In this document: in pieces, positions 46,464-59,245 of the stretch | Layout of the letters: every line of letters begins with the position of its first letter | Position numbering within the stretch: position 1 is the stretch's first letter | Source of the DNA: Crotalaria pallida | Lineage: Eukaryota; Streptophyta; Magnoliopsida; Fabales; Fabaceae | Assembly: GCA_037953625.1 (NCBI GenBank) | Contig: CM075649.1 | Coordinates: 103,855,290 to 103,919,289 of the forward strand | Length of the DNA stretch: 64,000 bases | Direction of reading: 5' to 3' | The notes under the pieces: model-generated | Told to the model about the DNA's origin: nothing | What the model saw: the letters and a program-made list of their open reading frames with translations, nothing else | The model's database searches: none | Translations under genes and position numbers: made by a program

Positions 46464-49400
46464 TCTATACTATTATATAAAAAAACACTATTTTTAACTA
46501 CTTTATAACTAAAATAACTAAAAAGTGTACATAATAATGCTTTTCCTATATTACCCTTAATGATTAGTGGGTGGTTTCTTTAAAAAAAACTACTCTACCA
46601 ATAACCATAATCAAACTGCCATAAAAAACGACGTCCTCCTCCCTCTTCTGTATTTCTCTTCTTTCTATGTCTATTCTCATTCCTCTCCAAACCCTTCATC
46701 GCTCAAAATTTTTTTTCCATTTCTCGCCATGAACTTGCATCACTTCTTTCTATTTCTGCTTTTATTTTATTTTTTTTGTTAAATTTGTATTATTGTTCAT
46801 TTTATATTATTACTGTTTGATTTATTTTGTTTTGACTTAATGGTGTTTTTACTGAATGAAGAGAAATCAGAATGACTTGCATGGCCTTGGTGATTGGTGG
46901 TGGCTTGATGATGATGAAGAGGAAGGCCATCGGCGGTGGCTAGGAAGGCCATCGGCGGTGGCTTGATGGTTGTTTCGTGTTTATGATCATGGATCAGAGG
47001 GAAAGGGAAACAGATCTAATTGAATAGAGAAAAGAGGGGGAAAGGGAGAGGCGAAGGTGGCTTCATGATGATGATGATGGCGGCGGTGGTTTGCAGTTTG
47101 CGGTTTGAGAGTGGTGCAGCGGTTTACTCTAATTGGACCGTGACTTCGTAAAGTAATGAATATTTGGGAGGTGCTGCAGATCTGCTAAGGTGAAGTTGTC
47201 CCCTGCGAAGTATTTGTAAATTAAATTTGTCCTATTCGGTTCTAGAAGTTAGAACACACTATAAATGGTGTATGTGAGAAAGAGAGAATGAAGCTGTGAA
47301 TTCACGAAGTTGACACAATGGGATTATTTAGCACCAAGGTTGAGAAATTCTTCACATATTTCATATCTATGTCTTTAAGCTATGACATCTGGACATAGAA
47401 ATAGAGGACCACGCTACACTTCTGTAAACCAAATCTGGAAAAGATTGTTTGAAAGTGATACTGTATTTTGAGGGAATGAGTAAAGGTATTTTCCTTCTTT
47501 ATTTTACCTTTTTTCTTAATCAAAGTTCCTCGACAGCCTTAGAGCATTCACACTGATATAAGATTCATTGTTCATAAAAAAGTTAGGGACTGTTCATAAA
47601 AAAGTTGTGGACTTTTGGTGATGCGTGTTTTACTTTGCTTAATGCGTGTCCTTCTTTATTGGCTTTATCTCTTTCATCTCTTAGGTATTTCAATAAAAGA
47701 TAAAGATATACTTATATTTACTAGATGTTTAATGATGATGATATACATCAAATTAATATATCATCATCTATTTTTTTAAAGATTTAAAAAATTTAAACTC
47801 CACCCAAAATTTGTAGTTGTAATTAGATAAGAACTAAAATTTAAATTCAACCAAAAACTTTAACTTCTGAGTAGATAAGTGCAAAAAAGAATTAAAAAAA
47901 TTTAACGGTGAATAGATAAGATTTATTTTTTTATCATATTAATATTCGTAAAAGGTCTATTATCACTAAAAAATAATAAAAGAATTAAATAAATTAAATA
48001 ATAGTGGGGCGGTTTTTAGTAACTATTTTTAGGAGGGTAAATTTTGGAATGTCAAATTATGCACACTTTAAACAATAAATTAGTTGAAGTTAGTTGTAAA
48101 ACTGGGTTTTTTTATATATAGTATAAGTATAGATTTCAATACACCATAAAGATATATTTATTCATCATTAAAAAAATTAATGATCTATTTGTTTTATCTA
48201 TAGTATAGATATACGATATATATAGAAAATTATCAATATAGGAAAAAAAACTAAAATCAATTATAAATATAGGTATTATTCAGAAAGTAAATTAGTCATG
48301 AAAAAACATCAACTGTTTCATCTCACGATTCGGTACATATTTTTTTTTTCAAACCAGGAGAAGCAACTCAGTTATAAGTTTCTGAAAGTAAATTAGCCAG
48401 AAAACAACAACAAGTCTTTCACCACACAATCTGGTACATGCTTTCTTTACAAACCTTTATTTTTAATTTTTTATGTTTTCTGGAAAATTTTTAATATGAT
48501 ACCACGTGGACAAAAAAAAATTATTTTCATGAAAATTAGGTTGTATTGATTAATTTGTGGAGCGTATTAGGATACTAACCAAGGTTTCATTCCAATAAGC
48601 ACGCACACGAATTTCTGTCTTATAGCTTAACACAAACTTTTATTTGAAGACGTAAAAATCAACAAATGAATAAATCAACAAATATACACACATAAAGAAA
48701 GAGATTGGGGGGTTATTGTTGTTCGGTGGCATCTGATTGTTTGTTTGTTTGCTTTTGCTTCTTATTAATTTCTTCAACATGTATGCTTCATTATCATCAG
48801 CTGCAAGATCATGCACTTTCTTTCTCCTACACATTCTTCAAAAATAATTTATTTAATATCTTGAATCTCTAAATAAAATTATTATTAGGGCCCTTATTAT
48901 TTATTCTTAAGTCTTAACCGGTGTAAACTATATTTTTCTTAATGTTACATAGTAACATGGATCATCAAGAGTCTAGGGAAGAACGTTTAGCAAGACAACG
49001 CGAGTATGCAAGAGAAAGAAAGAGAAGAATGAGCCCAGAGCAGAGACAACAAGAATTAGCAAGACAAAGGCAATATGCCAGAGATAGGAGGCGTAGGTTG
49101 AGTATGGATAGAATACAGCAAGACTTAGATAGAACTCGAATTATAAGACACCAAATACTTCATGACGAAACAAGACAAACAGGTCATCAAGATAGGCAGA
49201 GGCCACATTTTGAACGATGCATATCGCGATCACCACGTAATCAACAATTTGGTCCAGGTTATCTTTAAATCACCAACTTATATAACATAAGCTATTTAAA
49301 AAATTATACTTTAGAGCTAAAGGAAAGGTTCAACTGGATATATTTATTATTAGTATTGCTTTTTGATATTTAATTAAACTACACATGTATTAATTAATTG

Positions 49401-49754
49401 AAAACTTTTACTCTATCCAATTTTTTTATGAAGTGTATTTTTATTTCGGGTCTTTATTTAGTACGCATGAAAATTGTTAAACATTCTTTCACTATTTTTA
49501 ATAATGATTGAAAATTACAATATTAACTCCTAATGATTTTTTAAAAATTATAAATGCTCTCAATTTTTTACAATAACTACTTAGAAAAATAAAAATGCAT
49601 GATGTTGTTAATTTTTTTTTAAACATGATTTTTATTTTTCCAAAATTGGAATTAATATTTTCCATATTCAATACAACAGCATTTCACCAAACTCAAGATT
49701 ACAGCGCGGAATCAAGACATACATATACTTTGCAACCCATACATGGTTAGTATA
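46464..49754 (+). repeat. Helitron 5' unit 2 (3291 bp)
   Basis: A tandem copy of unit 1 with scattered substitutions and small indels, so the duplication is not brand new. Confidence 0.92.
48957..49268 (+). CDS. Arg-rich STPR-like protein/first exon, unit 2
   Basis: 104 codons from ATG 48957; an in-frame ATG at 48942 adds 5. Two to three repeats of about 23 residues: RLARQREYARERKRRMSPEQ, ELARQRQYARDRRRRLSMDR, DLDRTRIIRHQ. This is the pattern of the STPR (23-residue peptide repeat) domain, known as a DNA-binding repeat, and I recall similar Arg-rich N-termini in Helitron Rep proteins. In unit 3 the equivalent sequence lies upstream of the Rep exons. It ends FGPGYL before the stop. A DNA-binding role is inference. 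Confidence 0.5.
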   Translation: MDHQESREERLARQREYARERKRRMSPEQRQQELARQRQYARDRRRRLSMDRIQQDLDRTRIIRHQILHDETRQTGHQDRQRPHFERCISRSPRNQQFGPGYL

Positions 49755-52700
49755 TCTATACTATTATATAAAAAAACACTATTTTTAACTACTTTATAAC
49801 TAAAATAACTAAAAAGTGTACATAATTATGCTTTTCCTATATTACCCTTAATGATTAGTGGGTGGTTCTTTAAAAAAACTACTCTACCAATAACATAATC
49901 AAACTGCCATAAAAAACACGTCCTCCTCCCTCTTCTGTATTTCTCTTCTTTCTATGTCTATTCTCGTTCCTCTCCAAACCCTTCATCGCTCAAAAAAAAT
50001 TTTCCATTTCTCGCCATGAACTTGCATCACTTCTTTCTATTTCTGCTTTTATTTTATTTTTTTTGTTAAATTTGTATTATTGTTCATTTTATATTATTAC
50101 TGTTTGATTTATTTTGTTTTGACTTAATCGTGTTTTTACTGAATGAAGAGAAATCAGAATGACTTGCATGACCTTGGTGATTGGCGGTGGCTTGATGATG
50201 ATGAAGAGGAAGGCCATCAGCGGTGGCTAGGAAGGCCATCGGCGGTGGCTAGATGCATGTTTCGTGTTTATGATCATGGATCAGAGGGAAAGGGAAACAG
50301 ATCTAATTGAATAGAGAAAAGAGGGGGAAAGGGAGAGGCGAAGGTGGCTTCATGATGATGATGATGGCGGCGGTGGTTTGTGGTTTGCGGTTTGCGGTTT
50401 GAGAGTGGTGCGGCGGTTTACTCTAATTGGACTGTGACTTCGTAAAGTAATGAATATTTGGGAGGTGCTGCAGATCTGCTAAGGTGAAGTTGTCCCCTGC
50501 TAAGTATTTGTAAATTAAATTTGTCCTATTCGGTTCTAGAAGTTAGAACACACTATAAATGGTGTATGTGAGAGAGAGAGAGAGAATGAAGCTGTGAATT
50601 CACGAAGTTGACACAATGCGATTATTTAGCACCAAGGTTGAGAAATTCTTCACATATTTCACATCTATGTCTTTAAGCTATGACATCTGGACATAGAAAT
50701 AGAGGACCACGCTACACTTCTGTAAACCAAATCTGGAAAAGATTGTTTGAAAGTGATACTGTATTTTGAGGGAATGAGTAAAGGTATTTTCCTTCTTTAT
50801 TTTACCTTTTTTCTTAATCAAAGTTCCTCGACAGCCTTAGAGCATTCACACTGATATAAGATTCATTGTTCATAAAAAAGTTAGGGATTGTTCATAAAAA
50901 AGTTGTGGACTTGGTGATACGTGTTCTACTTTGCTTGATGTGTGTCCTTCTTTATTGGTTTTATCTCTTTCATCTCTTAGGTATTTCAATAAAAGATAAA
51001 GATATACTTATGTTTACTAGATGTTTAATGATAATGATATACATCAAATTAATATATGATCATCTATTTTTTTAAAGATTTAAAAAATTTAAACTCCTCC
51101 CAAAATATGTAGTTGTAAGTAGATAAGAACTAAAATTTAAATTCAACCAAAAACTTTAACTTCTGAGTAGATAAGTGCAAAAAAGAATTAAAAAAATTTA
51201 ACGGTGAATAGATAAGATTTACTGTAAACAAATTTTTTTATCATATTAATATTCGTAACAGGTCTATTATCACTAAAAAAATAATAAAAGAATTAAAAAA
51301 AATTAAATAATAGTGGGGTGGTTTTTAGTAACTATTTTTAGGAGGGTAAATTTTGGAATGCCAAATTATGCACACTTTAAACAATAAATTAGTTGAAGTT
51401 AGTTGTAAAATTGGGTTTTTTTATATATAGTATAAGTATAGATTTTAATACACCATAAAGATATATTTATTTATCATTAAAAAAATTAATGATCTATTTG
51501 TTTTATCTATAGTATAGATATACGATATCTTAGAAAATTATCAATATAGGAAAAAAAAACTAAAATCAATTATAAATATAGGTATAATTCAGAAAGTAAA
51601 TTAGTCATGAAACAACATCAACGGTTTCATCCCACGATTCGGTACATTTTTTTTTCAAACCAGGAGAAGCAACTCAGTTATAAGTTTCTGAAAGTAAATT
51701 AGCCAGAAAACAACAAGTCTTTCACCACACAATCTGGTACATGCTTTCTTTACAAACCTTTATTTTTAATTTTTTTATGATTTCTGGAAAAATTTTAACT
51801 GGATACCACGTGGACAAAAAAAAATATTTTCATGAAAATTAAGTTGTATTGATTAATTTGTGGAGCGTATTAGGATACTAACCAAGGTTTCATTCCAATA
51901 AGCACGCACACGAATTTCTGTCTTATAGCTTAACACAAAATTTTATTTGAAGACGTAAAAATCAACAAATTAATAAATCAACAAATATACACACATAAAG
52001 AAAGAGATAAGGGGGGTTATTGCTGTTCGGTGGCATCTGATTGTTTGTTTGTTTGCTTTTGCTTCCTATTAATTTCTTCAACCTGTAAGCTTCATTATCA
52101 TCAGCTGCAAGATCATGCACTTTCTTTCTCCTACACATTCTTCAAAAATAATTTATTTAATATCTTGAATCTCTAAATAAAATTATTATCAGGGCCCTTA
52201 TTATTTATTCTTAAGTCTTAACCGGTGTAAACTATATTTTTCTTAATGTTACATAGTAACATGGATCGTCAAGAGTCTGGGGAAGAACGTTTAGCAAGAC
52301 AACGTGAGTACGCAAGAGAAAGAAGGAGAAGAATGAGCCTAGAGCAGAGACAACAAGAATTAGCAAGACAAAGGCAATATGCCAGAGATAGGAGGCGTAG
52401 GTTGAGTATGGATAGAATACAGCAAGACTTAGATAGAACTCGAACTATAAGACACCAAATACTTCATGACGAAACAAGACAAACAGGTCATCAAGATAGG
52501 CAGAGGCCACATTTTGAACGACGCAGATCGTGATCACCACGTAATCAACAATTTGGTCCAGATTATCTTTAAATCACCAACTTATATAACATAAGCTATT
52601 TAAAAAATTATACTTTAGAGCTAAAGGAATTGTTCAACTGGATATATTTATTATTAGTATTGCTTTTTGATATTTAATTAAACTACACATGTATTAATTA

Positions 52701-53058
52701 ATTGAAAACTTTTACTCTATCCAATTTTTTTATGAAGTGTATTTTTATTTTGGGTCTTTATTTAGTACGCATGAAAATTGTTAAACATTCTTTCACTATT
52801 TTTAATAATGATTGAAAATTACAATATTAACTCCTAATGATTTTTTAAAAATTATTAATGCTCTCAAATTTTTACAATAACTACTTAGAAAAATAAAAAT
52901 TCATGATGTTGTTAATTTTTTTTTAAACATGATTTTTATTTTTCCAAAATTGGAATTAATATTTTCCATATTCAATACAACAGCATTTCGCCAAACTCAA
53001 GATTACAGCGCGGAACCAAGACATACATATACTTTGCAACCCATACATGGTTAGTATA
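49755..53058 (+). repeat. Helitron 5' unit 3 (3304 bp), contiguous with the Rep gene
   Basis: The third copy. Here GTTAGTATA is followed by TTCTAATAAA and the Rep exons instead of another terminus, so this unit shows the original continuation. Confidence 0.92.
52261..52533 (+). CDS. Arg-rich STPR-like first exon, unit 3
   Basis: Starts ATG 52261 (MDRQESGEERLARQREYA). Same repeats as unit 2, but TGA at 52531-52533 replaces the CGA of unit 2, so it stops 13 residues earlier. It sits about 670 nt before the next Rep exon; I could not place a splice donor with certainty. This could be the true first exon of Rep or a separate small protein. Confidence 0.5.
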   Translation: MDRQESGEERLARQREYARERRRRMSLEQRQQELARQRQYARDRRRRLSMDRIQQDLDRTRTIRHQILHDETRQTGHQDRQRPHFERRRS

Positions 53059-53203
53059 TTCTAATAAAAAAATTATAAGGAGTTGTTAAAAAAATAATTT
53101 TTTTAAATTAACATCCCTTTTTATTAGCTAAAAGGTTATAGTACAGACCAATAACTTAATTAAAAAATACAGTTTACTAATCACAAATTTAATTGTTTAT
53201 TAG

Positions 53204-56200
53204 ATTCCTATTTGCGTTCAACTAGATTTTGGGGAACTCATGACAACGAAGCAGGACCAAGTCATGCATGTATTCCATCACCTGCTCATTGTAAGTCTAC
53301 TATGATTACTAATAGAAGCTTAAAAAACATAATTACAAATACTTAATTATAAAACTACTTTACTGACAATATTTTTTTCTCTTTTTAGGTTTAAATTTTG
53401 ATTCTACTAAATTCAGGGGTACAGATTACAATGAAGCACCAACAAGTCATACAAGTATTCCATCACCTACTCATTGTAAGTCTACATACTTTTATTAACA
53501 ACTAACACATATTATCATTTACAAAATTATCAAACTACTTTATCTCATTGCACATTTTGAATAATAATGTATTCAATCTAACAACTTTATTTTCATAAAA
53601 ATAAATTTTTTTTTGCCACGTGGTATCCAATTAAAAATTTTCCAAAAATCTTCAATCCTTATTATATTAAACAAATTAAATTTTAATGCAAAAAAAATTA
53701 TAAAGTTCAAATTTATTTTCTTTAAAAAAAATTAAATTCACTAATGACAAAAATAATTTTAGAATTGATTAAAATTTTTAATTTTAATTTTTTCCAATTT
53801 GTAGACCTAATTTTATAGTTTACAAATTATTTTCTACACAAAGGGTGGTTTGGAATATTTGTAAACCTCATTTGTGGTTTTCATTTGCAGATCAAAATAT
53901 TCAAACAACAATTAATGAACATACTCATGGTAGAGGCACACGAAGGAGAGATAGTTTTCAATCATTTCATAACAGTGCTCGAAATTTCCAACCTACTCAG
54001 AGAATGACCGGTTCTCATTTACCTTCACCACGAACGTGTACACATTGCAATGCACGATTATTCTACAATGAAACACGTAACATGTGTTGCTCTTATGGGA
54101 AATTTCAAATACCCCAAGTTAATCCTCCCCAAGAGTTACGCGAAATATTTTTGGCTAATACAGCTGAAGGACGTCACTTTAGACAACATATAAGAAGTTA
54201 CAACCATATCCTTTCATTTACTTCAATGGGTGTTCATGTTGACGAAAATTTAGCTGGTACTGGACGAGGAATATATACTTTTCGTGCTCAAGGTGCCATA
54301 TATCATAAAATAGGAGGATTTTATCCAAATGAGGGTTGCAGACCGCGATTCTTGCAATTATATATCTATGATACAGAGCATGAACTACAGAATAGGATGC
54401 AGGAAAACACCAACCTCCACGAAACCTTGGTCCATAAACTACAACAAATACTTCACACATACAATCCTTTCGTGCATGTTTTTCGGCAACTAGCACAACA
54501 TCCAAATGTCAATGAACAGTCTTTTGATAAAAGAGCGACCTGCTAATCAACGTCAATATCATCTCCCAACCACATCACAAGTTGCAGCAATTATTCTGGA
54601 TGGAGATGCGGAATCATTAGCATGTGAGAGAGATATCAAAGTGGAAACGCGTACTGGGAATCTAATGAGGATCCAAGAAACAGTAGGATATTATGATCCA
54701 TTGCAATATCCTCTTCTTTTACCTTTTGGAACATATGGATGGGACCTACATACACAGAACAATAATGGGGAGCATATTACATGTCGACAATACTACAGTT
54801 ATCTGTTACATGTATGCATTTAACATTTACATAAAATTTATTTAAAAAATATATTTAACATACGTAATTTTTATAATCCTAATTATCCTATCTTATTAAC
54901 AAAAATATAGATTCGTCCAAACGATCAATCATTATTTTTACGAGCGGGTCGTCTTTTACAACAATATGTGGTATATAATTATGTAAAGATTGAATCTGCA
55001 AGGTTGCGATATTTTCGAGAAAACCAACAGGAAATTCGAGCCGAAATGTATCAAGGTTTAAAGATGCTCTACATGCTGGAGAGACCAATGCAGGTAGTCA
55101 TCATCACTTACCTTTTTCGTTTCATAATACTAATAAATTAAATAACACATCCTCAAATTATTTTTGGCCCTTTTTGTAGCAAATGTTGGAACAAGAACAA
55201 TACTGTCTTCGTCATTTATTGGTGGACGAAGAGACTTGACAAGACGTTATGAAGATGGTATGGGAATTGTGCTACACGATGGTAAACCAGACATTTTCCT
55301 TACAATGACGTGCAATCCTTCATGGAAAGAAATCACAGATGAACTAGGACCTAATGAAATGGCACAAGATCGACCCGATTTGACAGCTCAAATCTTTAAA
55401 GCAAAATTTCAACAGTTAAAAGATTATGTGATTAATAAAGGAGTCCTAGGTAAGGTAAAAAGTTACATGTATGTAACCGAATTTCAAAAAAGAGGATTAC
55501 CACATGTCCACATGTTATTGATTTTAGAAAATAATGACAAGTTGCGAAATCCTGAAGACTATGATAGTGTCGTGAGTGCATAAATACCACAAGGTGAAGA
55601 AAATGCAGAATTGCGTCAGGCAGTGTTAAAACACATGATACATGGACTATGCGGACAACTAAATCCAAATTCACTGTGCATGAAACATGGACAATGTAAA
55701 AAAAAATTTCCCAAAAATGTTTTGCGAACAGACGAGACAAGGCATTGACTCATATCCAGAGTATAGAAGACGGAATACTGAACCAATTCAAATAAATAGA
55801 AACGTAGCAGTTGACAATGGATGGGTAGTGGCTTTCAATGCATGGTTATTACTGAAATATGACTGTCACATTAATGTAGAGGCATGCAGCAGCATTAAAA
55901 GTATTAAATATCTATACAAGTATGTCTACAAAGGTCCAGATCGAGTCGCAATGGAGGTTCACAGAGGAATAGACATTGATGAGATTCAACAATATGTTGA
56001 TGCAAGATGGATTTGTGCTCCGGAAGCTTTCTGGAAAATATTTAGATTCACCCTTTACAAGTTATACCCTTCTGTTCAAAGGTTGCAAATCCACTTACCA
56101 AACAGATATCAAGTTCGATTTTATGTCCATGAGAATATCCAGAACATTTTAAATGATGCTCATAACTCCCGTACCATGCTTACTGAATTCTTCGCACTAA

Positions 56201-58250
56201 ATCACAGAGACCATGAAGCTAGACATTATTTGTATAGAGAGATCCCATAGCATTATACATGGAGTAGCACAAATAAAACATGGTATCGTAGACGGTCGCG
56301 ACAAAAGGCTATTGGCCGGATATACACAGTATCTCCTTTTCAAGAAAAGAAATTTTACTTACGGGTTCTGTTAAATCATGTCCGAGGACCAACCTGTTGG
56401 GAAGACCTACTTACAGTTAATGGCACACGATATCAAAAATTCAAGCAATCAGCTCAACAGTGGGGTCTTCTGGAAAGTGATAACAGTATTCGAGATTGCT
56501 TAGTGGAAGCATCTAATCTACGAGCGCCAGTTTCATTGAGGATATTGTTCGCTAATATATTAATTTTTTGTGAACCAACAGATGTAAGAAGCTTATGGGA
56601 TGAGTTCCATATTTACATGGAAGAAAACTATGTTACATCAACCACTACCACTGCTGCATATAGAACCGATATGTTATTAACAGATTTGAATGACCTCCTC
56701 ATTCAGCATGGGAAGCAAACAACTGATTTTGATTTACCAGAACCAACATTGGGTCCTATTCACGATACTATAGTTCCACAACTAATACGGGAAGAACAAG
56801 AGGTACAGATACCACATACTGATCTTAATGCATTTGAAAACTTAAATGTTTATCAATTAAATGCTTTTAATGCAATCATGAGTGCCGTCGAAAATAGACA
56901 AGGTCAAGTTTTCTTTGTTGATGGGCCAGGCGGAACAGGCAAGACATTTCTCTATCGCGCTTTGATAGCTAGATTAAGAAGTACCGAAAATATTGTTCTG
57001 GCAACTGCCACCTCTGGAATAGCTGCAACATTGTTACCTGGTGGTCGTACTTCCCATTCTCGATTTAAAATCCCAATAAATCCAGAGCCTTCATCTGTTT
57101 ACAACATAAGTAAGAAATCTGATCTAGCAAAACTCATTAGACAAACAACAACGATCATTTGGGATGAAGCACCCATGGCTCACAGGTATACTTTTGAAAC
57201 ATTAGATCGTACATTCAAGGATATCATGGATAATGATGCACCATTTGGGAGAAAGATCATGATCATGGACGGGGATTTTCGCTAGGTACTACCTGTTGTC
57301 AGAAAAGGTAATAGGTCTGAAATGATTTCTGCATGTATAGTCAAGTCTCATTTATGGGCTTCCACAAGGGTGTTGCATTTGCGACAAAATATGCGTTCAT
57401 TCAATGATCCTAACTTTTCCCAATATCTTCTACGCATCAGCGATGGAATAGAACCTACAAAACTTGATGAGTTGGTGCAGATACCTAGCCATATGACACT
57501 ATCATGGGAATGAGAAAATTTCATTCAAAATCTTATTCAACACGTTTTTCCAAATATAGAAAATCATGAATGGGATGCATCATACATGGTCGCAAGAGCC
57601 ATACTAACACCAAGAAATGATGAAGTAGGAAAACTTAATAACATTGTCCTCAACAAATTTCCTGGAGAAGAGCGTATTTTGCTTTCATTTGACGAGGTTG
57701 AAGGCGATGCAAACAACTTATATCAGCAGGAATACTTAAACTCCATTATATTGCACCAGGTGGTTTACCACCACATGCATTAAAGGTAAAAAGGGGTGCA
57801 CCATTGATGTTGTTGAGAAACATAGATCCAAAAGCCAGCCTTTGCAACGGGACTAGGTTACAATGTCGTGGAACTTATATGAACATGCTAGATGTGCAAA
57901 TTCTAACAGGCCACCATGCTGGACAAAGAGCTTTTTTGCCAAGGATTAAACTTAGAACAAATGACAATGCAGGACTTCCATTTGTGCTTATCAGAAAACA
58001 ATTCCCTGTTATCATTAGCTTTGCACTTACAATAAATAAATCACAAGGACAAACCATTTTAAATGTAGGCATATATTTGCCACAACATGTGTTCAGCCAT
58101 GGTCAGCTATACGTTGCTCTTTCAAGAGGTGTTTCTCAAGAAACCACAAAGATTCTAATAAACGACGGTACAATTGAAGGGGAAGAAGGAGTTTACACAA
58201 AAAATGTTGTTTTCAAAGATGTTTTGTTATCTCGCATACATCAATTATGA
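53204..58250 (+). pseudogene. Helitron Rep/helicase (RepHel) gene, decayed
   Basis: Exons 53204-53290 and 53389-53475 (both 87 nt, similar: a duplicated exon), then 53891 onward with introns 54812-54910 and 55094-55179. A zinc-finger-like CTHCNARLFYNE...CC lies near 54040. Rep motifs: GKPDIFLTMTCNPSWKEI, GLPHVHMLL (H-x-H), and the two-tyrosine KYLYKYVYKG. Helicase: Walker A GPGGTGKT (about 56926), Walker B IWDEAPM, late motif FALTINKSQGQT. Breaks: frameshifts near 54535, 55060, 55710 and 57745; stops 55581, 56248, 57283 and 57511 (several look like C-to-T changes). It ends at 58250. A possible extra terminal exon lies at 58374-58440. Rep would nick and transfer one strand; the helicase would unwind. 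Confidence 0.92.
53565..53655 (-). repeat. Inverted copy of a 5'-unit segment inside a Rep intron
   Basis: The reverse complement of about 90 bp found in each 5' unit (about 45190-45275, 48475-48560, 51775-51855), including CCACGTGGTATCC. It gives the element long-range inverted repeats. Confidence 0.65.
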
Positions 58251-58943
58251 AGGTTTTACTTTTTCTTCAAATTACCACATCATATATGAAAGAATGTTTA
58301 AAATTTACATCATTAAATTTTTCCATCTTTATCAATTAAAATTATTAATAGATATTGTACTTTTTTTTTCCAGATATGAAGACATCAAATGGATGGATGG
58401 AATGCGCATACAACTGTTTAGCTATCTTTTGTCATCCTGACTTCATTGCATCAACATTGCACTTTGTTTTTATTTCATTATGTTTCTACACTATTTAATT
58501 TTATTAACTACTTTAGTTTTATGTCATTCAATGATGCATAACTTATAAACTTCAGATTCTAAATTAATTTATTTTTTTCATTCAACAAGTCATACATTAT
58601 CGCTCTTATGTACACTAATATTACAAACAACTCATACTATGATAACAAGTCATGAAAACTTTTCTATGTCTTCCATATAGACAAACATATTAATTTTACC
58701 CGAAATTGAATATGAGAATAATATGATAATAATTCATATCTAATTACGTTGAAATTTATGGATTCATATTCTTAACCATGACAAAAAACAATGCCTACAG
58801 TAATTAATAACAATTTACACAATAATGAACATCTTTTACATATAAATAATATTTATAAAAACCGATTTTGAGATATATTATTTTATTATAAAAAAATCTT
58901 TACGACAAAAACACGACAATGAGAATGTGGGACGTCACGCTAG
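58251..58943 (+). other. Helitron 3' non-coding region and terminus
   Basis: AT-rich 3' flank of RepHel, ending GACGTCACGCTAG with T next. The last bases CACGCTAG are shared with the minus-strand Helitron end at 59246, so the two belong to related families. Confidence 0.7.
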
Positions 58944-58959
58944 TATAAATTAATATTAC

Positions 58960-59148
58960 CAATTCGGGGGTATTTGATTCAACTTTTGGTTGAGTTGACT
59001 TAAGATTTATAATATCTTGATCAACCCTTGTAATATAAAACAGAAACTCGTTTGACTCTGAAGCAGTGTAAGAAACATCAACCTTAAATGTATATTTGCA
59101 TCCAACTAATACAGAAAAAATATGAGGATATAAATTTCCACAGGAACC
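58960..59148 (-). CDS. RPA70-like exon upstream of the Helitron insertion
   Basis: A 63-codon open exon (GSCGNLYPHIFSVLVGCKYT, FKVDVSY) with acceptor TTATGCAG and donor TTG/GTAATA. It aligns with the C-terminal OB-fold exon of the first RPA-like gene (36251-36436: SLVDRTFLFKVSVK). Its next exon is at 43085, 15.9 kb away across the Helitron. Further upstream exons are not seen before 59246, where another Helitron end begins. Confidence 0.6.
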
Positions 59149-59245
59149 CTGCATAAGATTATAGACCAAATGAAAAAAAAATTACTGAGAAAATTAGTTT
59201 TCTTCATGAAATCAAAATATGTTAACAATAAAAAATTTATGTATA

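Larger units (their letters stand above)
43174..58943 (+). mobile_element. Helitron with a triplicated 5' terminal region
   Basis: The 5' terminus TCTATACTATTATAT is preceded by A (43173); the 3' terminus CTAG (58940-58943) is followed by T. It contains a Rep/helicase gene with rolling-circle replicase and PIF1-type motifs. The element lies in an intron of the minus-strand RPA-like gene, and both flanking exons read on in phase. The 5'-most 3.3 kb is present three times in tandem (starts 43174, 46464, 49755). Removing the extra two units gives a 9.2-kb element. A clear GC hairpin before the CTAG is lacking: only a weak GTG/CAC stem. The Rep/helicase gene has at least four stops and four shifts, so this copy is not autonomous now. 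Confidence 0.85.

Noticed and set aside
58911..58943. Strong terminal hairpin for the plus-strand Helitron
   Set aside because: Only a 3-bp GTG/CAC stem is visible; the 3' end rests on CTAG^T and the restored RPA intron instead.
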